From NCBI RefSeq assembly GCF_048128805.1, contig NC_136005.1:8747504-8811503 (forward strand): a stretch of DNA of 64,000 nt, written 5' to 3'. The translations under genes were made by a program, and so were the position numbers. A model generated the notes under the pieces. It was not told where the DNA came from and did not search any database. It worked only from the letters and a program-made list of their open reading frames with translations. The stretch is from Centroberyx gerrardi. Lineage: Eukaryota; Chordata; Actinopteri; Beryciformes; Berycidae. Each line of letters opens with the position of its first letter. The first letter of the stretch is position 1. Of the stretch, positions 40,601 through 55,608 are shown in pieces.

Positions 40601-42446
40601 TCATCACACACAGTTCCCCATTGTCCATTGAGGTAGACCTCCACTCGGCCCTCATTAGATGACGGGCCGTTAACCAGCCTCATGTCGCCATTCTGATACC
40701 CTGCAGAGCAGCAAAACACAACTCAAGTTGAATATTAACCTCAGATTCACACAAAGATAACAGCAAATCAGTCGCACAGCACATATAATCTTGTCTGGAA
40801 TAGCTTCTGGTATCAGAAATATCTCCACAGTTATCCATTCTTTCTTTATTGTATTTATATATACACACTAACATTTAGCCAGGTAGTTCCATTGGCATTT
40901 AAAAAATCAAGAGAGACCTGGCCATGAAAGCAACATAACAAACATGAAAGCTGCAGACAAATAACATAAAACAGTGTACATGAGCAACTACAACAAAATC
41001 ATATGTGAGGTAAGTACAAAGTCAAGATCACATTATTACGCAAAAGGAGGCAGTTCAAAAGCAGAGCAGCATGTTCTAAGTTCAAACCTAAATAGAGATT
41101 GGCTAAACATTGACAGCAAATAAATAAAAGCCTGTATACATAAGATAAAATCACAGAGTGAATCACAAAACATACATTACTGACACAAGCAACTTTCACT
41201 ACAATCAGCACTCAGTATCATGATTCTCTATCGCTGAGTCATTGATAACATTATCATGATGACATTCATGCAGAACTTGAACCACCTGTCAGTGACCCCA
41301 CAAATATTTGAAACAAGCATTTCAAGCTAATCTTTGGTTTACAAAGAAGGACAACTGATCCCTGCCAACTGAATAAGGTACAGCGATGCACAGTGTTGGC
41401 TTCACGAGGGGGCACCAGGGGGTAGTGCCCCCCCCCACTCCATTCACTGTGCCCCCTCACTTGTATAAAAGCATGTCAATGTTTTCTCCCATCAGTGTAA
41501 GTCTAGCGATGACTGAAATCCATTGTAAATGACTGAAAATCTGAAATCCATTGTAAAGCTTTAGCTTTTACAACGCTGTGACCTAACGCTTTACGTTTTT
41601 ACGTCGTTGTTTTACATTTTAAGTTCAAGTTCAGCACCTCCAGTCGCAGGCTAGAGCTCTTCTAATGGTAATGCATTTTCTACTTTTTATGTAAGACTGT
41701 GTAGGCCTAAATAACATTGTTATCGTGTGCATACTGGCCACTGACTGGCGTAATTATTTGGTAGGCTATATGCAAATCCATGAAAATCCATGCCCCTGGG
41801 AGAGTGTTCTTTTTATTTAACATTCAGTCTGCAAATACAAACACAGTGAGATTATTTGGATATTTTGTCTGTGTTGTCAATTTGCTGTGACCTCGTTATG
41901 TGTTACCTTATGTGTGTTTTGAGTAAAACATTTTGGTCAATGTAAAACGTGCGTGTCCTTGCATTTATTTACACCTAACTTAGCTAAGTGATTTCTCCTT
42001 GTGTTTTTAGTCAGATTATTAGGAAAGCGACGAGAATGCACTATTTTTTGTGATTTTTTCTTAAAATGTTCTCCTGGGGAGCATACCACCGAATGGTTTC
42101 ACTTTCACTATGCACGACTACGTTGCCACTTGCCAGTAATTTGGTGCCCCCCTGCTATAAGCCTCTTGCCCCCCCTGGATATTTGTTCTAGCGCCGACAC
42201 TGGCGATGCATCCTGGCTGTGATTCACCTGCTGTGCACCTCATCCTCATTTTGATTCGAATTGTGATCGGTGGAGGTAATAATCACGTTTTGCCTTGGAC
42301 TGAGAAACTCAGAAATTTGAATGTGGTGATGAGGCCACTGGAGGGTTTCCAGCTGTCAGATGCTAAACTGCATGAAAGGCTCACCCACCAACAGAGAAGT
42401 TGACCAAGAGGAGGACACAGGAAATGAAGAAACACTCTCTTGACAT
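37680..42446 (-). CDS. lgals3bp-like: Galectin-3-binding protein-like, gene C (SRCR-BTB-BACK)
   Basis: There are five coding exons: 42389-42446 (signal peptide [20 protein letters not shown]), 40509-40700 and 40184-40315 (SRCR), 39470-39740 (BTB), 37680-38745 (BACK and C-terminus). They have the same lengths and phases as gene A and give 572 aa. The SRCR keeps six cysteines (TVCDD, VVCRH, NCDGS, SHCGF, SDCRH, VVCEK). The BTB core is [23 protein letters not shown]. The C-terminus ends in an acidic [12 protein letters not shown] tail not present in A or B. Overall it is clearly diverged from A and B except for one tract in the last exon (about 38391-38555) that is nearly identical, suggesting gene conversion. 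It is expected to be a secreted family member like the others. Introns carry SINE and two DNA-transposon insertions. Confidence 0.92.
38820..39449. mobile_element. DNA transposon-like element with TTTAAAGGCAT inverted ends (intron of gene C)
   Basis: The left end TAAAGGCATACTGAGTAGGATTTT and right end AAAATCTTGCTCATTATGCCTTTA form an imperfect inverted repeat of about 24 bp. The interior has repeated TAGC words (39060-39080) and no transposase. The superfamily is uncertain and the target duplication could not be fixed because the flanks are A/T runs. Confidence 0.65.
39872..40077 (-). mobile_element. tRNA-derived SINE in gene C intron
   Basis: The minus strand starts TGGTGGCCCAGTGGTTAGAG (A-box like), then GGTTTGATCCCC (B-box like), then GTGTCCTGGAGCAAGATACC, the fish SINE body phrase, which is repeated (39935-39960 and 39970-39990 on the plus strand). 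It is not a functional tRNA because the cloverleaf is not maintained. Confidence 0.65.
41391..42202. mobile_element. hAT-type element, 812 bp, in intron 1 of gene C
   Basis: It starts CAGTGTTGGCTTCACG and ends TAGCGCCGACACTG, short inverted ends. It is flanked by the perfect 8-bp duplication GCGATGCA (41383-41390 and 42203-42210). C-rich sub-terminal runs (GTGCCCCCCC and TTGCCCCCCC) are arranged in the two halves. No intact transposase ORF, so it is non-autonomous. Confidence 0.85.
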
Positions 42447-43321
42447 CTTTTTGGTTTGGCAGAGGATGATCGGGCTGAAAAATGGAGGGGGGGGATAGTG
42501 GATGTTATTCCATGTGTACTGTCATTCAAGTGGTCATTTTGAGGAGAATACAAATATACACATGAACATGTATCCACTTGCACAGACAGACACACTCACA
42601 CACAAATTTGACCAAGCTTTATGCATAGTTCCACACATCAGTAAAAAAAAAAAAGATGACTAACGTTTTTGAAAGTGCAAACTTAACACACATGAACACA
42701 AACACAGGCATGAGGCATGAGACACAGACACACACATACAAGCAGTCACACACAAAGTTGACTAAACTTTATGTATAGTTCCAGTGATGCAGAACATGAC
42801 AGTAAAACAGATAAATAGTTTTGTAGGAAATGAGAATTTGCAGGAGGGTTATTCTCTTCATGATCAGATCACAAAAATCTCAACTCAAGGATTACTGTCC
42901 AGTAGACACGCACACACATGCACATGCATACACACTACAAAGAGCATAGATTTAGTAAAATAAAGGCTGACAGTTTATAACATGTCTAACATAAAAACAG
43001 CCCTTCCGAAAAAGAACTAGTAGTCCTATAACACATTTTACAACAAAATTTAGGACTATAGCCTACCCCAAAAAATCCTAAAGAAGTTTAAAAAATGCCA
43101 TTACGTAGCCTACGATAAACTCACTCTAAACTCAGTAGTGAGGCATATTTGGCCCTATGGTGATTTTGGAATAAATCTTACCACATTTTAGATAATTTAA
43201 CCAGAAACGCTGCTGTCAGACTATCTACGCCCGTGGGAAGAGTTTCAAAGGACATTCTGTAGTTTCGTTTCGGAAGAAATGGTCAACCAAAGCTTACATA
43301 GAGGAAGTTGCAGTGGTTTAT

Positions 43322-43323
<2 letters not shown>

Positions 43324-43392
<69 letters not shown>
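43324..43392. repeat. (GA)n microsatellite, about 34 units
   Basis: Uninterrupted GA dinucleotide tract. Confidence 0.97.
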
Positions 43393-43393
<1 letters not shown>

Positions 43394-44031
43394 ATGACCA
43401 CCCCTCCTTATAGCTGCTATTGTTATTATCAGATATTTATCATTATTTTTCCTTTATGAAATCTATTATTTCCCCCCATATGCTTTGGCAAAACAGATGT
43501 ATTTACGTCATGCCAATAAAGCAAGCTGAACCAGAGCCGTTGAAAGAGAGTTGCGACACACTTTGATCTCGCCGCCACGCGATCACGTGGTTCATGTAGC
43601 TCTCAATAGTTCCAAACAAATCCGCGCTGTCAACCTGTTTGAATGGTTTTCAGCGGGACAGACAGCAGCAGTGACTATATTTACAGCAATTTTCGGTAAA
43701 TATTAACGCATAATGTGCATTGATTACTGTTGTGTTCTATCATTTATATGTCTGCTTCTCACTACAGAATGCAATGAACATTTATAAAGCAGACTATGGG
43801 CCCTTACAGTTTAGAGGTATAGAGCAGTACATTTCTTTTATGCATTCTGTGCATGAATTGATTTGCCAAATAATATGGCCAACATGTGACTTTGGATAAT
43901 ACTGTACATGACAATAAATTTGAGTAAAATAATGTGCTGTTTTACTTTATTACACATCCATGTAGAGAAACAACTGTAGCACACCTAAGTCTTTTAGTGA
44001 CAGGGGCATAGGACAAAAGATGCTGAAAAAG

Positions 44032-44134
44032 TAATCCCACACACACTGTCTACACTTCCTTGGTGCTTTATTACATTTCAGTCATTGAAATGTAATAAAG
44101 CACCATGTAAGTATAGACAGTGTGTGTGGGATTA
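44032..44134. repeat. Near-perfect palindrome, 49-bp arms
   Basis: The left arm 44032-44080 and right arm 44086-44134 are inverted copies with 3 mismatches in 49 and a 5-bp spacer (GTCAT). The arms carry CACACACTGTC and GCTTTATTACATTTCA words. It could be the remains of a foldback element or a cruciform-prone site. Confidence 0.9.
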
Positions 44135-44575
44135 TATTTGTTTTCCCTTTACACACCCATGTAAATTAAATGTGAAACTAAAAAGTAACCACAACACCGA
44201 CTGTTACAGAATAAAATTATTTTATTATAGAAAAGGCAGAAAAAAGGCACAACACTGCTTGTGCAGGACCATAATGGGGTGCTGTTATGTTACAAAATCT
44301 ACATCTGTGAGTTTACACAGGGGAGTGTTCCACTGTAGCAGTTATTGCAGTGTAGTAAAGTAGTGCAGTATCAATCACAAAAATGATTTATAATTTGATG
44401 TTTTTAGTTATCTGTTATGTATTCGTGGAACACACCCAACTACAACCTGACCTCATGCCAGATAACCAAAACAACAAAAGAAGAGACTAAGTATTCAAAT
44501 GAAATATATTGACAGTATGTGTACCCTCTTCTCAGTGTCTAGCCTACAGATCCTGTCAGCTAGTGCTGGGGCTTT

Positions 44576-44841
44576 CTAGGTCGCAGGGTCAGAGTAGTGA
44601 TACCAGTGTGTGTGGTGCTGTGCAGATGCTGTGAGCTCCATGATGCTGCCAGCTACGTCGGGTTCAGACTGCCTCTTGACTGAACCGAGACAAGTGGCTG
44701 CAATGACGTCCTCCTTGGCTGGCCTGTCAGACTGAGCGTACAGGTCTTCTGGGATGGGGATCTTCAAAACCTGGCTCACATGAGATGCAGGGTCCAGGAA
44801 CACGTGATCAAAGATGAGGTCCATCAACTCATCGATGTAAT
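44576..44841 (-). CDS. Unidentified 3' terminal coding exon
   Basis: A minus-strand reading frame runs from a good acceptor (CTCCACAG, exon starts at 44841, phase 1) to a TAG at 44576. It encodes about 88 residues starting YIDELMDLIFDHVFLDP and containing KIPIPEDLYAQSDRP and a histidine-rich end. I do not recognise the family. The look is of a real last exon, with codon-like composition and clean acceptor, but no upstream exon could be joined in phase. It may belong to a transposon-derived or lineage-specific gene, or be a processed remnant. An ATG-bearing stretch at about 45054 (minus) does not match in phase. Confidence 0.4.
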
Positions 44842-45240
44842 CTGTGGAGTAACAGAAACACAGAAATCATCAGTTCCATTACAAGAGTGTACATCACATA
44901 CTAATGTGTAGCAAATATGCAATTTTCATTTATAGATTACTTTATACTATAGTTTATACTTTATGACATTTGTATATTTATTGAATTTTCATATTTACAA
45001 AGTTTTGTGTGTGCAATACTGAAAGTTGGCTCAGGGAGTCGGCTAGCCTCGCCATCGCTCCTACACAAATGGTAAATTGCTATATCACATATTTAATATG
45101 AATTATGCACCAACAGCATTAGGTGACACTATTTCACAGTATTGGGTTCAACGCTGGAACTATACAGTGTTTGGAACTATTGGTCGCCCCACGACACGCG
45201 TTACTTCCGCATTCTCCGATTACAACCAAGGACTGAAGCT

Positions 45241-45285
<45 letters not shown>

Positions 45286-45602
45286 GGGGGCGTAGGGGAG
45301 CGTTACTAAGCAACAGTAAACTAGCTAGTAAACTAACTCGAGGAAGTGGAAGTTTGTGGGGAAAAGGGTGAAAGAGTCGAGTAACTATATTCCATTTTGA
45401 TGAAAAAGAGTGATTCGTAGATTCATTTGGTTAATTCAAATACATTTTTTACTCACTTTTATCTCACTTTCTCACCATGAGACTGCTGGCTTAACTGCTG
45501 ATAGACTGCAGAGATTTGCTTCTACTTCTCCACGCAGAGATTTTATTTCACGTTAACATTACGCTCGGCAACGCGAAAAAAGGAACAGAAAACGCAAACA
45601 CA
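44842..45602. other. Region between the unidentified exon and armh1, includes armh1 5' flank
   Basis: It holds a (GA)n tract at 45244-45274 directly followed by a G run of about 16. The armh1 5' UTR starts somewhere after about 45300. There is no clear TATA box. Confidence 0.5.
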
Positions 45603-49710
<4,108 letters not shown>

Positions 49711-49740
49711 CCAGAGGAACACATTATTTTAGTAATGCAA

Positions 49741-49746
49741 AATAAA
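49741..49746 (+). terminator. armh1: Poly(A) signal of armh1
   Basis: AATAAA 31 nt after the stop codon TGA (49708-49710). A very short 3' UTR is implied. Confidence 0.65.
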
Positions 49747-49759
49747 AAATATGTTGAAT

Positions 49760-49914
49760 CAACATTGTCTCTATGTGATTTTCTTAAAAGCCAGTTTAAC
49801 TCAGTGGATATGAATAATAATATATTGATAATAATAATGGTGACAAGCATAACAATTGTTGATAAAATGACAATATTATGAAATCGTTATATTGATGGTA
49901 GCCTATATATTAAT

Positions 49915-49946
<32 letters not shown>

Positions 49947-50349
49947 TAATAATAAGAATAATAACACTACCTCTACCACTACTACTTATACAATATAGTA
50001 TATAATAATATAATGATAATAACAACAACAACAATAATAATAAAGTCAGGGATTTCATATGGCTATTCAAATTTTTGTCTGTTTTTTCCATACTTACTTT
50101 CAGCTTGTTTTAGTTTGTGAAATAAATTTACATTTTGGATTAAATAAGATTTGACCCTCCCACCGGAGATGACGTTATACGGAGGCCCGTATATTCTTAC
50201 AGCCGATTGGCCGAAGAGCGATTGCCCCGCCTTCACGTGGCGGGAACGAAATCCACACATGGCGATTCGAACTGATACAGGTAAACAAGCCAGACAGTCA
50301 CTGCCGCGGAGAGAAATAACTATTTTCTGCTGCATACTCTGTTTTCACT
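49760..50349. promoter_or_regulatory. armh1-mutyh intergenic region and mutyh 5' flank
   Basis: The first part (49800-50045) is a low-complexity ATT/AAT-rich stretch. From about 50150 the sequence becomes GC-rich with two GCC-GGCC-type words and CACGTGGCGGGAA (about 50233-50246), which combines an E-box-like and an E2F-like word. This suits a TATA-less promoter of a repair gene. An in-frame TAA at 50317-50319 precedes the chosen mutyh start codon. Confidence 0.45.
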
Positions 50350-53277
50350 ATGAGCAGATTACGTTCAGCAATGCAGAAAGGGAAGAGAGCCAGTCTGGAA
50401 CTGACACAAACTACAAAACCAGTGCGGAAGAAGTCAAAGGCAGCTGTGAAAGAAGGTACCACACTGACGTTACTTAATATTTAAAACACAGACAATTCAA
50501 TTCATTCACATTGTCGCACGATGGTGGAGCTAATATGAACCAGCACAATGCGTGTCTACTTCTATCAGTCTGTAATTACGCCGTATGTCGCTACATGATG
50601 CAAATACACTTGCATTTTTACCATCGCACCGATCCGCCCTCTCTGTCGTGCAGGAGTAAAGGGGGATACCACTCATTTTAAGATTTCACATAGCTCTCAT
50701 CACCTAGTCCAGTGATTCTCAACCTTTTTCATATCAAAAACCCCTAATTTAGTCCACATTAATGTCACGGACCCCCATATTGATGAGATTTTGTCTCTCT
50801 GACCCAAATCTGGGAATATTTTTATTGTTAGATATGATTTTGTCCAGATTTCCATGACTATCTGTATTGTAGGTAGAGAGATAACAGTGAAGCTATGATC
50901 AAAAGTCATTCTTCTACATTCTCTAACTGTGTTAACTTCTTGCAAATGAAAACGAAGATCAACAATTCAGTTTGCTGGGGAACCCCCTCAAGGACCCCTG
51001 GTGGTCCCCGGACCCCACGTTGAGAGTCACTGACCAAGTCCAATAAGTATTCACTCTAAAACGAAACTTGACACCAAAACTATAAACTATGGAGTCATGC
51101 CAGTGTTAAGTGGGTGAGGCACTGGTATTGTAGACTCTGAATGTTTATCTCAACTTAAGTCCTGTTGAGCTTCATCTTCATAGTAGTGCTGCATCAGATA
51201 TGAACAAGGAAATGTAGAGTTATGCATAGAAAATAATCCCGGCTGCTTATATGGAGCTAATATCACTCTTTGGGGGCAAGACAAGTTCCTCTGTCTGTTC
51301 TCGCCTTAACAGTAAATGTTCCCTAACACAGATTGAAGCATCCTGGGGTATTTGATAAATATTTTCATAGTTTTTGGTTGAATGAGAATGTCTTCTTTTC
51401 TTCTCCAGAGGAAACCACGACGACCGCTTCACCGTCCACATACCACACTTTCCACGATCCAGCTGACGTTGTGCTCCTGCGGTCCCAGCTCCTAAACTGG
51501 TATGACAAGGGGAAGCGAGAGCTGCCATGGAGGACTGCGGTAAAGAGGATTCATTCTTTACTCTGGTTTTGACATGCTCATGTGCCTTTTTATGCACATT
51601 TTGCAAGAGACAAATATAGCGGAATCAAAATCACTTTATTCACCAAGTACAATAAATACATAGGAGTTGTTTTGGTAGCAGTGGTGCAGAGACATTAGTA
51701 ACGTACAAAGTAACACAGTGACTTGTTACAGAGACAATAGAAACTTGCTTTTTAACTGAAATATATTCCCTTGAAGTTTTATAGCATTGTTTCATCATTG
51801 TGTTTTTATGTTTTGCCACTGTGCAAATAAACTTAAGTAAATACATTTAGTGCAAGGGGAGAGTGCAAGACTTATGATAGACAGCAGACTCAAGTATACG
51901 TACAGCCAATATACTGTAATCCTCACAACTACTACTAATACGACTGACTGTCATTCTTTATTTCTCTGACAGGCTATGACAGAGCCAGACCTCAACATCA
52001 GGACGTATGCAGGTAAGACGATGCATTCTTCCCCAAATCTTCATGTCTTTAAACCAGATTTGTCACCGTTTTTGATGTCAAGTCTTCCCCTTTTAGTTTG
52101 GGTTTCAGAAATCATGCTGCAGCAGACCCAAGTTGCCACTGTAATAGACTACTATAACAAATGGATGAAGGTAGGCAACGTTGATGTGTTCATTGTTTTG
52201 GAGTCCTTGTGGTGTTTTAGCTCTGTTGAATATATTATGTTATGAGGAATACAGTGTAATTGAAAATTGTCGTTGACTGTGTTCCAGAGGTGGCCCACAG
52301 TGCAGGATCTTGCAGCCGCTACGCTAGAGGTGATTACTAAAAGCAGTAACTGAAGATTTGCCTATTCTTAAATGACATTGATTTCAAGTTGAATTTATTG
52401 ACTTGATCATTTATGGACAGGAAGTGAACCAGATGTGGGCGGGCCTCGGCTACTACTCCCGGGGAAAGAGACTGCATGAAGGAGCTCAGAAGGTCTGTGT
52501 TACGCTTTATAACTCTGTTCTAACTTCATGTTTCACAGCATATAGCTGCATTTTAATGAGATGCCTTCTGTATTCCATTTCATTTATTCTCTGTCTCAGT
52601 GACTCAACTTCAACTCAGTGCAAAGATTTATGCAGGGACTTACCTCTTAAAATATTGTGTTGTTAAAGGGGATGAAACCCTAAACTCACTTTTTTTGATG
52701 AAACACATCCACCCTTGTTGTAATCTTGACAATACACTGCATAATCTTGTCTTGCTGGATTTTCTATGCAAAACTCGGCTTTTTGACTCCCAACTAGCGG
52801 TGGAAAAAATATTCTTGAAATGGATACGTGTTAATGGGTATTCCACCATTATCTGTCACCAAGTTACCACCCTTAACTCCCCCCTCCCCTCCTGACATGC
52901 ACGAGCTCGAGTGTGTAGAGGGGCGTGACTCCACACTGTCATTCACACTCCCCGATCCCACCCACCGCCATCCTATCACCTGCCACAACTTTGTATCTTT
53001 TAAAACTGGGGAGTGGGCGGAAACAGGTGTTTTCTGTCTGTTTCATCACCCTTTAATATGGGGATGTGACATGACCACTGATGTGCAGTCACTAGACCTA
53101 TATTTGGAGGCTTAATACTAGGGGCCTGGGTGTTAATTATGTTACTGTTCTGTGTAAGGTGGTGTCGGAGCTGAAGGGACAGATGCCCCGGACAGTTGAG
53201 AGCCTTCTGAAACAGCTACCTGGAGTGGGACGCTACACTGCTGGAGCTATAGGCTCTATTGCATTGGGGCAGGTCAT

Positions 53278-53325
<48 letters not shown>

Positions 53326-55561
53326 GACACGCACAGACATGCCCATGTACCTGCATACCTCCAGTCCAGAGCTGTTTATGTTCCCAAGGCCAGAACAGAC
53401 TCTGCTTTAAGTGACAACTGCACTTCATCCTGATCACCAAATTGACCCCTGTTGCCTAGGTTACAGGAGCCGTGGATGGCAATGTGATTCGGGTGCTGTG
53501 CCGCGTGAGGGCCATCGGGGCTGACAGCACAAGTCCTGCTGTAACAGAGGCGCTTTGGTGAGATTGAACTCCAAACTAGTATTGTCAACAAACCAGAATT
53601 ATGACTTTGATTCCAATACTAAGATTTTATATCTACAAATGTAGTACTACAGCAAACAAAAACTGTCAAGCAATGTGTTACCACTCTTGACCTGGGCAGC
53701 TTTGTAGCAACAATAGTTCTATATTTGGCTCCTGGCAGCAGCTATGACAACTAGTTTAGTTGACATAACTGGGACTGGGACTGGGATTCAGTTCAAGATG
53801 TGGTGGACCGTTTGATGCTGTTGCCATGTTTTCAGCTGTTTGACTCTGTTGAATTTTGCACTGGCTGCTGCAGTCCACTGTCAAGAGCCAGACTGTGGCT
53901 CTGTCTATTTCAGTCCTCCTTCTTCTTCTTCTTCTTTTAACTATTCCAGTCCACACATACTGTATATACAACCTCTGGGGGTGAAAAAAGAAATGCAAAT
54001 GGAAAGAAAATCGAATTTCAGCTTGCAAAACACATTTGGACACATTTGGTTAAAGTATTGAACATATACTGTATGAAATTCAGTATTGAATTTTAAAACG
54101 GTATTAAGTAGTATTTTGGTTATCATGACGCCTCTCCAAACATGAAGTTACATGTTTAGCATTCCAGAGGGCCAACTGACGGGCCAATTTCAAAACACTC
54201 TGTAACAGTTCATACTCAGTTCATACTCTGCATACTATACGGTTTGCTGTTCATCTCAGGGGTCTAGCCAACATGGTGGTGGACCCAGAGAGACCAGGGG
54301 ATTTCAACCAGGCCATGATGGAGCTGGGGGCGCGAGTCTGCACCCCGAAAGGACCACTCTGCAGCCAGTGTCCCATACAGTCTCACTGCCACTCTTATCG
54401 CAAGGTAGAAACCGTCACTCAACACAGCAAGGAATAGTCATGGCTCCTGCTGTTGCTGTGCAACTATTGAACACTTGTTTGAAGTTTGGCTATATTGCTA
54501 AAAGTGTAAAAACTTTTACCTTCTAGAATTTGGCATTCTGAGCAGAAAAACTTGTTCTCATTGCTGTTGGAAATGGGCAATAGTACATTTTCTCCAGTAA
54601 ACACACGAAAAAAGAAGCCAGTGCTAACATACAGCAGTACACTGCATCATAGTATTAAGGCCAGGCCTATAGGTATCCATCCACATTGTAAGTGATGCTT
54701 GTATTTGTGTGTGCAGGTTTATGCCAAACAAGAGAAAAACTCCAAGAGGCTTTTGGGGAAGCTGGACAGGTTGCCTTCAACACTGCCTGATATAGAAGAC
54801 TGCAGTAAGTGTTCTGGGTCCTCTCTTCTCCTTCATACCTTCATCTATGTCATGAAAGTGAAGTACTTGGATTGTATTTGACTCTGTGTATGAGTGTGTG
54901 TGCACGAGAGCCTGCATCACTACACACCAGTAATCCCATTACCTGCTGCTCACTTCCTCCTCTCAGTGAACGGTGGATCATGTCCGCTGTGCCCCGCGGA
55001 GCCCTGGGATGATGAGCTGGGCGTTCAGAACTTCCCCAGGAAGCCGGTGAAGAAGCCCCCCCGCGTCGAGCGAACTCTGACCTGCATGGTGGTCAGATCC
55101 GGGGAGGAGGGAGGGGACGAGTACCTGCTCACACAGAGACCAAACAAAGGTCAGTGGATAGGAAGTGTGACTCAAAGTGCAAAATATGGCTTTCATTACT
55201 AGACCTTCAGTCTCATGCTCATGTGTGTGTATGTGCACGTGTGTATATGCATGATTTTTTATTACATTTTTTGACATCTTCATCCTCAAAATCATTGAGG
55301 ATGTCACAATAAACTATTTTCTTTGTGATCCTCATGATGTACAGATGTCAAGGCACGTTTGGCAAATTTCATTCAAAATTGCCAACGATGCAAAGAATTG
55401 CATTAAAACAAAAAATATTGGTACCATCACATTCAAATATAGAATGCATAAAAATAAAACTGTACTTGAACACAGTTGGCATTTGATACTAATGAAGTGT
55501 GGTCACAAATCCATTTTGAGCTCTTATTTTAAATTTACCCTTTTGGCAATTATTTTGATGT

Positions 55562-55608
<47 letters not shown>

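Larger units (their letters stand above)
42447..44575. other. 5' flank of gene C and intergenic sequence
   Basis: No coding exon was recognised. It contains CA-rich microsatellite debris (about 42560-42760 and 42905-42940), a long (GA)n tract at 43324-43392, and a near-perfect palindrome at 44032-44134. The gene C 5' non-coding exon could not be located, because no copy of the exon conserved in A and B was found. Confidence 0.5.

Noticed and set aside
45005-45056. Minus-strand ATG stretch (MARLADSLSQLS) as first exon of the 44576-44841 gene
   Set aside because: The available donors leave phase 0, but the 44841 acceptor needs phase 1, so the exons do not join.
50151-50477. Plus-strand ORF of 108 codons overlapping mutyh exon 1
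   Set aside because: It is in a different frame from mutyh exon 1. The mutyh frame joins correctly to exon 2 and has a family-like basic N-terminus.
53283-53320. Regular repeats that might suggest a CRISPR-like or satellite array
   Set aside because: This and the other dinucleotide tracts are plain microsatellites without spacers, in a vertebrate genome.
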